DNA from: Alcaligenaceae bacterium
GTDB lineage: Bacteria; Pseudomonadota; Gammaproteobacteria; Burkholderiales; Burkholderiaceae_B
Assembly (NCBI GenBank): GCA_012512545.1
Contig: JAAZDZ010000138.1
Coordinates: 1 to 5,400 of the forward strand
Direction: 5' to 3'
Length of the DNA: 5,400 nt
Positions 1 through 5,400 of this stretch are shown here, one piece after another (within the stretch, counting starts at the first letter, position 1; each line of letters begins with the position of its first letter). The position numbers were made by a program, and so were the translations under genes. The notes below the pieces were generated by a model that was not told the origin of the DNA, searched no databases, and saw nothing but the letters and a program-made list of their open reading frames with translations.

Positions 1-264
1 CGGCGCGGCCAGCCACACGTTTATCAGGCGCTGGTCGCCAACAGCCGCAAGGGTTACTGGCCTGCCGGTGCGCTGGTCGAAGGCGATGCGTCCACCGGCA
101 AGTGGCAGCCCCTGGCACCTGTAGCGTCCAACCAATGCACGGTATTCCCACACGGCGGTGCGTTACCGCAAGCACAACAAGGCGATTACGCCTGGGCATT
201 GTGGCGACCCTATAGCTGCTGCCAGCAGCGCGGTCAGACCTTTCTGGGCAGCACGGAATTCTGA
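1..264 (+). CDS. TraU-like ICE protein (PFL_4710 / TIGR03756 family), C-terminal end only
   Basis: This frame is open from the first base of the window and stops at TGA 262-264, giving the last 87 residues of a longer protein. The tail contains NQCTVFPHGG (about residues 53-62 of the fragment) and YAWALWRPYSCC followed by a short QQRGQTFLGSTEF end. I recognise this aromatic and cysteine-rich ending as that of the ICE TraU-like family, related to F-plasmid TraU. TraU-type proteins are exported and act in the periplasm in assembly of the mating-pair apparatus, where their cysteines are expected to form disulfides. Three cysteines, including an adjacent pair, are visible here. The next gene starts 24 bases after this stop, in the same orientation, which fits one operon and the usual PFL_4710-PFL_4711 order. 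The start, signal peptide and most of the protein are missing because of the window edge. Family call is from memory of the family, not a search. Confidence 0.82.
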   Translation, partial: RRGQPHVYQALVANSRKGYWPAGALVEGDASTGKWQPLAPVASNQCTVFPHGGALPQAQQGDYAWALWRPYSCCQQRGQTFLGSTEF

Positions 265-276
265 TAAATGGGAAAT

Positions 277-281
277 GGGAG
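277..281 (+). promoter_or_regulatory. Ribosome binding site that selects the 289 start
   Basis: GGGAG at 277-281 lies 7 bases before ATG 289. An earlier in-frame ATG at 268 has no purine-rich Shine-Dalgarno sequence in front of it, only the end of the preceding gene. The 289 start also puts the signal peptide right at the N-terminus. Confidence 0.65.
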
Positions 282-288
282 ATCGACC

Positions 289-1668
289 ATGCAGGACATT
301 CAAAAATGGGGGCTGGGGCTATGCGTGGCCTTCAGCCTAAACATGCCCCTCGCTGCCCAAACCCAACTCCTGGGCGGCGGCATGGAATATTCCGGCAGCG
401 TCATTGGCGACGACGTGCTCTACAGCATCGGCGGCGGCAATGCGGTGTCCATGGGCAATGCGTCTGGTATGCGCTCGCTGGGCGTGGGCATGGGCTGGAA
501 CAGCAACCTGATCTGTGGCGACCTGAGCCTGACCACCACTTTGCAGAACCAGTTGAACGGCGTCACCAATGGCTTTAAGTCCATCATGAGCAACGTCATT
601 CAGAACGCCACCAGTGCGGTCGCGTCTTTGCCTGCGCTGATTATCCAGCGGGCCGACCCTGGGCTTTACAACCTGCTGACCAACGGCGTTTTGCAGGCGC
701 GGCTGGATTTTGACCGTTCCAAAATGACTTGCCGGGCGATGGCCAACCGCATGGCCGACATGGCCGGTGCGCAAACCGGCTGGGGGCAGTTGGCCGAAGG
801 CATGGCGCTTAAAACCGCTGTCGGCAGCCAGGATGCCGTCGCCGCCATCGAACAGGCGGAATCCAGCAGGGGCAATGAAGGGGTACCCTGGGTGGGCGGC
901 GACAATGCCGGGGGTTCCGGCCAGCAGCCGGTTAAAGTCGTCAGCGATGTGACGCGGGCGGGCTACAACTTGGTCAACGGGCGCGAAGTGACCGACGACA
1001 CGGCGATCTCCGCGTCCGACTGCGGCAGCCTGAGCTGCCAGACCTGGGGTTCGCCTGATGAAGCCGCCGATTGGGCGGTGCGCGTCCTCGGTGAACAGGA
1101 ACAGCGCACCTGCGAACACTGCACCAAAACCCAGACCGTACCCGGCGTGGGCCTGTCGCCGCTGATTCAGGAAGAATACGACGCCAAGCTGCAAATCTTG
1201 CAGGACTTGTTACGTGGCACGGAACCCACCACCTTTGAGAACCTGCAAGCGGCAGGCAGCGCATCCTTGCCGGTGACGCGGGGCGTGATCGAAGCCTTGC
1301 GCGATGAACCCGACCAGGACATTCTGGCCCGCCGTCTGGCATCCGAAGTGGCGCTGGCCAGCGTGCTGGAAAAAGCCTTGCTCTTGCAGCGCACCTTGCT
1401 GACCGGCAAGAAAGAACCCAATGTCGCGGCCAACGAATTGGCGCAAACCGCCGTGGACTCGGAAAGCGATGCGCTGTCCCGCGAAATCGACAATCTCAAG
1501 ACGGAACTGGCACTGCGCCGCGACTTGGCGGCCAATTCGCCCATGGCCATTATTGAACGCCATCAGGCGCGGTCAGCCGGTTCACGCGGTATCTACCAAG
1601 GTGATCCAACCCGAGATCGGCTGCGGCAGATACAGCAAGGCAGCGAAGCCGAAGGTGTCGAACCATGA
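289..1668 (+). CDS. Secreted ICE conjugation protein, PFL_4711 / TIGR03755 family
   Basis: The product is 459 residues from ATG 289, close to what I expect for this family. Residues 1-23 look like a signal peptide: a short start with Lys6, a hydrophobic core GLGLCVAFSL, and a likely signal-peptidase I site after PLAA, giving a mature end QTQLLGGG. Six cysteines follow in the mature part: 76, 148, the pair 245/250 (CGSLSC) and the pair 275/278 (CEHC). An even number in an exported protein suggests disulfides. The region around residues 365-420 is rich in Leu, Ala, Glu and Lys and looks like a coiled coil (SREIDNLKTELALRRDL). The gene lies between the TraU-like and TraG-like genes, the standard position for this family in MPF-G type ICEs. 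It should act in the periplasm as part of the mating apparatus; its biochemical role is not established. It overlaps the next gene by ATGA at 1665-1668. An alternative start is ATG 268 (466 residues). Confidence 0.85.
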   Translation: MQDIQKWGLGLCVAFSLNMPLAAQTQLLGGGMEYSGSVIGDDVLYSIGGGNAVSMGNASGMRSLGVGMGWNSNLICGDLSLTTTLQNQLNGVTNGFKSIMSNVIQNATSAVASLPALIIQRADPGLYNLLTNGVLQARLDFDRSKMTCRAMANRMADMAGAQTGWGQLAEGMALKTAVGSQDAVAAIEQAESSRGNEGVPWVGGDNAGGSGQQPVKVVSDVTRAGYNLVNGREVTDDTAISASDCGSLSCQTWGSPDEAADWAVRVLGEQEQRTCEHCTKTQTVPGVGLSPLIQEEYDAKLQILQDLLRGTEPTTFENLQAAGSASLPVTRGVIEALRDEPDQDILARRLASEVALASVLEKALLLQRTLLTGKKEPNVAANELAQTAVDSESDALSREIDNLKTELALRRDLAANSPMAIIERHQARSAGSRGIYQGDPTRDRLRQIQQGSEAEGVEP

Positions 1669-2030
1669 GGGCGCTGTGGCAGCGGTGGGCGGGCTGGAAG
1701 TGGCTGGTGCTGGCCTTGGTCTGGCTGGTCGTGCTGGTGCTGATTATGGCGGTTTTGCCAGCGCTTAACCCGCGTCTGATCGAACAGGCCGCGCACTGGC
1801 AACCCTGGGTGCAGCGCCACGCGGTCGGTTTTCTGGTGTGGCGGCTGATGCTGTATGGCGGCATTGCCTGGGGCTGGTGGCGGCTGCGCGGGCGCTTGCT
1901 GGAACAAGACACACTCGACCCGGATACCCGTCAACGCCTGCGCCGCGCCCAATGGTCGGCAGTCTTGGCCTTGGCGCTGCTGGAAACCAGCCTGTTGCCG
2001 GGGCCATCTTCCTGGGGGGCGCAGCCATGA
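1665..2030 (+). CDS. Small hypothetical inner-membrane protein in the conjugation operon
   Basis: The product is 121 residues. I do not recognise a named domain. Three hydrophobic segments are visible: residues about 10-33 (WKWLVLALVWLVVLVLIMAV), about 52-72 (VGFLVWRLMLYGGIAWGWW) and about 91-110 (AQWSAVLALALLETSLL). Between the second and third is a charged stretch with many Arg (RLRGRLLEQDTLDPDTRQRLRR), suggesting a cytoplasmic loop by the positive-inside rule. The N-terminus is also basic. Translation is probably coupled to both neighbours: ATG 1665 overlaps the upstream stop (ATGA 1665-1668), and its own TGA 2028-2030 overlaps the ATG of the traG-like gene (ATGA 2027-2030). GAAGG at 1651-1655 can serve as ribosome binding site. 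Its place between PFL_4711 and TraG suggests a membrane subunit or assembly factor of the mating channel; that is inference from context only. Confidence 0.8.
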   Translation: MRALWQRWAGWKWLVLALVWLVVLVLIMAVLPALNPRLIEQAAHWQPWVQRHAVGFLVWRLMLYGGIAWGWWRLRGRLLEQDTLDPDTRQRLRRAQWSAVLALALLETSLLPGPSSWGAQP

Positions 2031-3532
2031 AGCTGTTGACATCCGATTACCTGGAATACTACCTGACGCTGGTGGCCTGGATAGTGAACAACGGCATCTG
2101 GCAAGTGCTGGTGGCGTCGGGCGTTTTCGCCTTGCCGTTTGCCGCCATCGTCTTGCAGGAGTGGTTGCGGGCGCGTACCGAAGGCGCTGACGAAGGCAAC
2201 AAGGGCGTGTTGTCGGCGCTGCGTATCGAGAACCGCGTCTGGGCGGCGATTGTGGTCATCATGTTTGCCGGTATCCCGTTCATCAACGTGAATCTGTCCA
2301 CCATCCAGTTCGACCGCTCGCGCTCGGTGCAATGCCAGGTCAACGTGCCCGAACCCGCCGACACCGGCTGGGGCCAGTCCTTCACCTCCTTGAACGACCA
2401 AAGCGCCAAAGTGCCGGTCTGGTGGTTCTTCATGCACGGGCTGTCCAAGGCCATCACCGGCGCGGCCGTCGCCGCCATTCCCTGCGGCACAGACTTGCGG
2501 CAGATGCGTATGGAGATTGACGCCACCCGCATCGACGACCCTGTTCTGGCTCAGGAAGTGGCCGACTTCACCCGCGACTGCTATGGCCCGGCCCGGGCGC
2601 GAATGTTCATGAATCGCCCGACGCTCACCGAAGACCAGAGGGCCGATGTGACATGGATAGGTTCCCACACCTTTGTGGGGGTGCCGGGCTATTACGACAG
2701 CTATCGTTCCAGCGCCCCGCGTGATGACTGGCCCTATGACGACACCCGTGATGCCGGGCTGGCCCAAGTGCCTAGCGGCGGGGGCTACCCCACTTGCGTC
2801 CAGTGGTGGACGGACAGCGGCCACGGCTTGCGCCAGCGCCTGTTGCAGCAAGTCAGCCCCGATCTGCTCGACCGCATGGCGACCTGGACAGGCTTCATGG
2901 GCCGCAGCGACATGGAAGACAGCCTGATTCGTGCGCTGGCCGCGCCGCGCCAGCAGGCCATGAACCGGGGCCAAGTCTATACCGACTACGGCGGGCAGAT
3001 TGGCGGCAGTGTGCCCAACACCGTGGCCGATGCCGCCGCAAGCCTGGGGCAGTCCGTGGGCGCGATAGGCTTTTTTCCAGCCATGGATGTCGTGCGCCAA
3101 GCGCTGCCCATGGTGCTGTCCTTCCTGAAGATGGCGCTGACCATCAGCCTGCCGCTGGTGCTGTTGATCGGCACCTATGACCTGAAAGTGCTGATGACCC
3201 TCAGCAGTGTGCAGTTCGCGCTGTTCTTTGTGGATTTCTGGTTTCAGCTGGCCCGCTGGCTGGACAGCACCATTCTGAATGCCCTGTATGGATGGGACGC
3301 CCCGCACAGCAATTTCAACCCGTTGATGGGCCTGAACAATGCCTTCGCCGACATGCTGCTGAACTTTGTGATGGCGACGATGTTTATTGTGTTGCCGGGG
3401 TTTTGGGTGATGGCATTGGCTTGGGCGGGAGTGAGGATGGGAAGCGCCTTGAATGGGCTGACTGCGGGTACGGATGGTGCCAGGGCGGCAGGCGCTCGCG
3501 GCGGTCAGGCTTCAATCAAGGTGGCTAAGTAG
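2027..3532 (+). CDS. traG: TraG N-terminal-domain conjugation membrane protein
   Basis: The product is 501 residues from ATG 2027, starting MKLLTSDYLEYYLTL, which is the expected beginning for the ICE TraG-N-terminal family (like the N-terminal part of F TraG). F-type TraG is an inner-membrane mating-pair protein that also acts in mating-pair stabilisation through a separate C-terminal domain; no such extra domain is present here. Membrane segments: about 24-43, 71-88, then a group at about 360-382, 388-404 and 443-467. Between residues 89 and about 345 is a large, probably periplasmic domain with four cysteines (103, 153, 185, 257). The C-terminus is short and Gly/Ala/Arg-rich (GLTAGTDGARAAGARGG). 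A run of G at 2014-2019 sits 7 bases before the start. The frame is open further upstream (to ATG 1838), but that part overlaps the preceding gene out of frame and reads as non-membrane Ala/Arg/Pro-rich sequence, so 2027 is preferred. Confidence 0.88.
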   Translation: MKLLTSDYLEYYLTLVAWIVNNGIWQVLVASGVFALPFAAIVLQEWLRARTEGADEGNKGVLSALRIENRVWAAIVVIMFAGIPFINVNLSTIQFDRSRSVQCQVNVPEPADTGWGQSFTSLNDQSAKVPVWWFFMHGLSKAITGAAVAAIPCGTDLRQMRMEIDATRIDDPVLAQEVADFTRDCYGPARARMFMNRPTLTEDQRADVTWIGSHTFVGVPGYYDSYRSSAPRDDWPYDDTRDAGLAQVPSGGGYPTCVQWWTDSGHGLRQRLLQQVSPDLLDRMATWTGFMGRSDMEDSLIRALAAPRQQAMNRGQVYTDYGGQIGGSVPNTVADAAASLGQSVGAIGFFPAMDVVRQALPMVLSFLKMALTISLPLVLLIGTYDLKVLMTLSSVQFALFFVDFWFQLARWLDSTILNALYGWDAPHSNFNPLMGLNNAFADMLLNFVMATMFIVLPGFWVMALAWAGVRMGSALNGLTAGTDGARAAGARGGQASIKVAK

Positions 3533-3542
3533 ATGGCAATGC

Positions 3543-3905
3543 TTAGTCGTCGTGAGAACTTCCGTAATCTACCCGCACACCACCGCGGTACAGCCCATAG
3601 CCTTGCATGCCGTCGCGCCATTTGGGCTGTTCCTCTTGCAGCAGATCATCGTTTCGACCCATCCAGGCCGCAGCAACCGCAAACACCACCAGCGCGGCCA
3701 GCCACATTGCCGCATACATCAGGACGCCCAGCGCAGCCAATCGCGCCAGCCACAACGTCGCGGTGGCAGCGCCCTGGGGGAAACCTTGGCGCACCAGCTT
3801 GGCCCTCATCCAGCCATCGGCGCGCACCAGCCAGCGCCACAAGCGTGCCAGCCCATGGCCGAAGCGTTCTGCCTTGCTGAATGATTGACGAAAACTGGTG
3901 CTCAT
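3543..3905 (-). CDS. DUF3742 family ICE membrane protein
   Basis: The product is 120 residues, read from ATG at 3905 down to TAA at 3543. I recognise it as DUF3742, a family found repeatedly next to the TraG-like gene of ICEs and usually in opposite orientation, as here. The N-terminal part has the family signature SKAERFGHGLARLWRWLVRA (residues 10-29), then a basic stretch and a glycine-proline turn (QGFPQGAA, 40-47). One long or two closely packed hydrophobic segments cover residues about 49-82 (ALGVLMYAAMWLAALVVFAV). The C-terminal tail has PKWRDGMQGYGLY (about 94-106) and ends acidic (SSHDD). No enzymatic motif is seen and the function is unknown. A ribosome binding site (AAGGA, 3912-3916 on the minus strand) lies 6 bases upstream, and a promoter is visible further up. 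It converges on traG with 10 bases between stops, so it is transcribed independently of the transfer operon. Confidence 0.87.
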   Translation of the reverse strand: MSTSFRQSFSKAERFGHGLARLWRWLVRADGWMRAKLVRQGFPQGAATATLWLARLAALGVLMYAAMWLAALVVFAVAAAWMGRNDDLLQEEQPKWRDGMQGYGLYRGGVRVDYGSSHDD

Positions 3906-3928
3906 AACGAATCCTTAATGACGCCTTC

Positions 3929-3956
3929 ATTGTAGAGACAAAGATCATGAATGCAA
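3929..3956 (-). promoter_or_regulatory. Predicted sigma-70 promoter for DUF3742
   Basis: On the minus strand, TTGCAT (3956-3951) is followed after 16 bases by TACAAT (3934-3929). Each box matches the sigma-70 consensus at most positions. Transcription would begin near 3922, leaving a leader of about 17 bases that contains the AAGGA ribosome binding site before ATG 3905. The spacing of all three elements is consistent, which makes chance less likely, but no experiment supports it. Confidence 0.55.
3930..3941. promoter_or_regulatory. Possible operator palindrome over the DUF3742 -10 box
   Basis: TTGT-AGAG-ACAA is a perfect 4+4 inverted repeat with a 4-base centre, overlapping the predicted -10 element. 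A flanking weaker inverted pair, TTCAT (3926-3930) and ATGAA (3947-3951), has nearly the same area of symmetry. A repressor bound here could block the DUF3742 promoter. The repeat is short and could arise by chance. Confidence 0.25.
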
Positions 3957-4008
3957 GGTTCAGCTTTCTGGAAAAAAGCGCCCCACAAAAGGAAAAGGCC
4001 GTGAAGGG

Positions 4009-4035
4009 TCAAGGGAATGGACTCAAGGGGAATGG
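4009..4035 (+). repeat. Imperfect tandem repeat upstream of the relaxase gene
   Basis: TCAAGGGAATGG (4009-4020) is repeated as TCAAGGGGAATGG (4023-4035) with one extra G, the two copies starting 14 bases apart. A further AAGGG occurs at 4004-4008. A second direct repeat, GGAAAAGGC, flanks them at 3991-3999 and 4044-4052, and GGAAAA also occurs at 3970 and 4079. The repeats lie 52-78 bases before the relaxase start on a strongly purine-rich plus strand. They may be binding sites for a regulator or part of a transfer origin, or simply local low complexity. Confidence 0.45.
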
Positions 4036-4086
4036 GGCTACCCGGAAAAGGCTCTTAACGGCAAACACCCAACACACCGGAAAACC

Positions 4087-5400
4087 ATGCTGACTTTCTT
4101 CCGACGCAAACCGGCTCCTGCCGTCACACCGCCCGATTCATCGGCTGCGGCAGCCATTCCATTCCCAAAAGGCGAACCGCAAAAAGGCTGGCTACTGCCG
4201 GCGGCGCCCGAAGTGTTGCTCGCCACACCCCAGCGGCAAAGACTGCTGGCTCAGATATGGCAGCACACGGCAGTCTCCCGGCCACAATTCCAGCGGCTGT
4301 ACCAGACGCCCATCGAACGCTATGCCGCCCTGGTGCAGCAGTTTCCGGCGTCCGAAGCCCACCACCACGCCTGCCATGGCGGCATGCTCGACCACGGCCT
4401 GGAAATCATGCTGTATGCCCTGAAACTGCGGCAATCCCACCTGCTGCCGGTCGGCGTACCGCCCGAAGAACAAGCCGCGCAGTCCGAAGCCTGGACAGCC
4501 GCTATCGCCTACGCGGCACTCATGCACGACATCGGCAAAATCGCCGTCGATCTGGAAGTGGAAACCGCTGACGGCCAAGTCTGGCACCCTTGGCATGGGC
4601 CGCTGGCTCAAGCCTATCGCTTCCGCTACCGCATCGGGCGCGAACACCGCCTGCACGAAGCCGCCGCCGGGCTGCTATACCACCGCCTGCTGGACTCGGA
4701 AGTCTTCGACTGGCTCTGCGGCTACCCCGAACTCTGGGCCGCGTTGCTGCATGCCCTGGCCGGGCAGTACGAACACGCCGGACTACTCGGTGAGCTGGTC
4801 ATCCAAGCCGACCAAGCATCCGTGGCCAGCGCCCTGGGCGGCGACCCGGCCAAAGCCCTGGCCGCGCCCCGACATGCCTTGCAGCGCAAACTGCTCGATG
4901 GCCTGCGCTTCCTGCTGAACAAAGAACTGAAGCTGAACCAGCCCCAGGCATCGGACGGCTGGCTGACCCAGGACACCCTCTGGCTGGTCAGCAAAACCGT
5001 GTCCGACAAACTGCGGGCACACCTGTTGTCCCAGGGCATGGACGGCATTCCCTCCAACAACACCGCTGTATTCAATGTCCTGCAAGAACACGGCATCGCC
5101 CAGCCCACCCCGGACGGCAAAGCCATCTGGAAAGCCACCATCACCAGCGACAGCGGCTGGACACATGGATTCACACTGCTGCGTCTGGCCCCCGCCTTGA
5201 TTTGGGGCCAGGATGAAAGACCCGCTGCGTTTGCTGGAACAGTGGTAGTGGAAGCGGTTGAAGGTGGGGAAGATGCGGCGGGGATTGCGCCTGGGGCTGG
5301 TGGCGACATGGCTTCTGATCGTAACGGCGGGGCTGCTGGACAGGCTGATGGCGGTGCTGATGGCGCTAGTGGCGGCGGTGCAACCGAGACAGTTTCCAGC
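4087..5400 (+). CDS. mobH: MobH-family conjugative relaxase (TraI_2 domain), N-terminal 438 residues
   Basis: This open frame runs from ATG 4087 off the right edge. The product is recognisable as the ICE relaxase of the PFL_4751 / TIGR03760 group (called TraI in ICEclc). It should nick the transfer origin and lead the single strand out through the mating channel. The TraI_2 domain spans about residues 35-373. Metal-binding motifs are visible: the three-histidine motif SEAHHHACHGGMLDHGLE (H92-H94, with H97 and H103), and the HD motif MHDIGK (H147, D148). Further conserved segments include KLRQSHLLPVG, HPWHGPLAQAYRFRYR, GQYEHAG (H230) and QADQASVASALGGDP (D242). After residue 374 comes a Gly/Ala/Asp-rich linker. 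The usual C-terminal TraI_2_C (DUF1528) domain is not reached. No in-frame ATG, GTG or TTG lies between the upstream stop at 3919 and 4087, so the start is well supported despite a weak ribosome binding site. Confidence 0.92.
   Translation, partial: MLTFFRRKPAPAVTPPDSSAAAAIPFPKGEPQKGWLLPAAPEVLLATPQRQRLLAQIWQHTAVSRPQFQRLYQTPIERYAALVQQFPASEAHHHACHGGMLDHGLEIMLYALKLRQSHLLPVGVPPEEQAAQSEAWTAAIAYAALMHDIGKIAVDLEVETADGQVWHPWHGPLAQAYRFRYRIGREHRLHEAAAGLLYHRLLDSEVFDWLCGYPELWAALLHALAGQYEHAGLLGELVIQADQASVASALGGDPAKALAAPRHALQRKLLDGLRFLLNKELKLNQPQASDGWLTQDTLWLVSKTVSDKLRAHLLSQGMDGIPSNNTAVFNVLQEHGIAQPTPDGKAIWKATITSDSGWTHGFTLLRLAPALIWGQDERPAAFAGTVVVEAVEGGEDAAGIAPGAGGDMASDRNGGAAGQADGGADGASGGGATETVSS

Larger units (their letters stand above)
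3906..4086. other. Divergent intergenic region between DUF3742 and the relaxase gene
   Basis: These 181 bases hold no credible gene. They are more A-rich and purine-biased than the flanking coding DNA. The left third carries the DUF3742 promoter and a palindrome; the right two thirds carry purine-rich direct repeats. I see no convincing plus-strand sigma-70 promoter for the relaxase, and its ribosome binding site is weak (GGAAAA 4079-4084). Being directly upstream of a relaxase gene, the region is a reasonable place to look for an origin of transfer, but no nic site can be identified by eye. Confidence 0.5.

Noticed and set aside
268..288. Earlier ATG at 268 for the PFL_4711-family gene
   Set aside because: It lacks a ribosome binding site and would put seven polar residues ahead of the signal peptide. 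ATG 289 has GGGAG at a good distance.
337..1194. A 285-codon open frame on the minus strand opposite the PFL_4711-family gene
   Set aside because: Same reason: composition-driven shadow of a recognised gene, with no recognisable protein features.
1838..2026. Upstream extension of the traG frame to an ATG at 1838
   Set aside because: It overlaps the 121-residue membrane protein out of frame and adds Ala/Arg/Pro-rich sequence not expected in the family. ATG 2027 has an ATGA overlap and a G-rich ribosome binding site.
1931..3307. A 458-codon open frame on the minus strand opposite traG
   Set aside because: It is antisense to a well-recognised membrane protein. Its translation is rich in His, Gln, Gly and Arg with no domain, as expected from reading GC-biased codons backwards.
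3525..3546. CTAAG/CTTAG inverted repeat with a 12-base loop across the two converging stop codons
   Set aside because: Only five paired bases, a large loop and no T-run on either side, so it does not qualify as a terminator.
3533..3884. Plus-strand open frames opposite DUF3742 (including one starting just after the traG stop)
   Set aside because: They are antisense to a recognised DUF3742 gene and their translations are Arg/Pro/Ser/His-rich without any domain.
4035..4043. GGG-CTA-CCC mini-hairpin before the relaxase gene
   Set aside because: A 3-base stem with a 3-base loop is too small to carry meaning.
5213..5400. Another frame with a start at 5213 (MKDPLRLLEQW, then a stop) followed by a hydrophobic-looking stretch
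   Set aside because: It is broken by TAG at 5246-5248 and lies inside the continuous relaxase frame. The hydrophobic look follows from GNN-rich linker codons read one base off.

Overview
The window is a slice of the conjugation module of an integrative and conjugative element (ICE) of the ICEclc / PAGI-2 / ICEHin1056 type, whose mating-pair-formation system is called MPF-G. The evidence is the gene content and order: the end of a TraU-like protein (PFL_4710 family), a PFL_4711-family secreted protein, a small membrane protein, a TraG-N-terminal-domain membrane protein, a convergent DUF3742 membrane protein, then a MobH-type relaxase with the His-His-His and HD motifs of the TraI_2 family. The DNA is GC-rich (roughly 60 percent by eye, not counted). 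Together this points to a beta- or gammaproteobacterium such as Pseudomonas or a Burkholderiales member. The sequence alone does not name the host.

Layout. Positions 1-2030 and 2027-3532 form one plus-strand operon: TraU-like tail (1-264), PFL_4711-family protein (289-1668), 121-residue membrane protein (1665-2030) and TraG-like protein (2027-3532). The last three are joined by two ATGA stop/start overlaps, so they are probably translationally coupled. DUF3742 (3543-3905, minus) runs into the end of traG with only 10 bases between the stop codons. A 181-base divergent region (3906-4086) separates DUF3742 from the relaxase. It holds a good sigma-70-like promoter for DUF3742, a small palindrome over its -10 box, and purine-rich direct repeats near the relaxase start. 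From 4087 to the right edge one uninterrupted frame encodes the first 438 residues of the relaxase; its C-terminal domain lies outside the window.

How the parts fit. The TraU-like, PFL_4711 and TraG-like proteins belong to the envelope-spanning mating apparatus: a periplasmic Cys-containing protein, a secreted protein with a coiled-coil tail, and an inner-membrane protein with a large periplasmic loop. The relaxase would nick and pilot the transferred strand. DUF3742 and the 121-residue protein are recurrent or likely ICE passengers of unknown role. No integrase, att site, tRNA, IS element, CRISPR array or cargo gene is seen, and nothing looks like a previously undescribed system. The most useful places to look again are the divergent intergenic region and the uncharacterised small membrane proteins.
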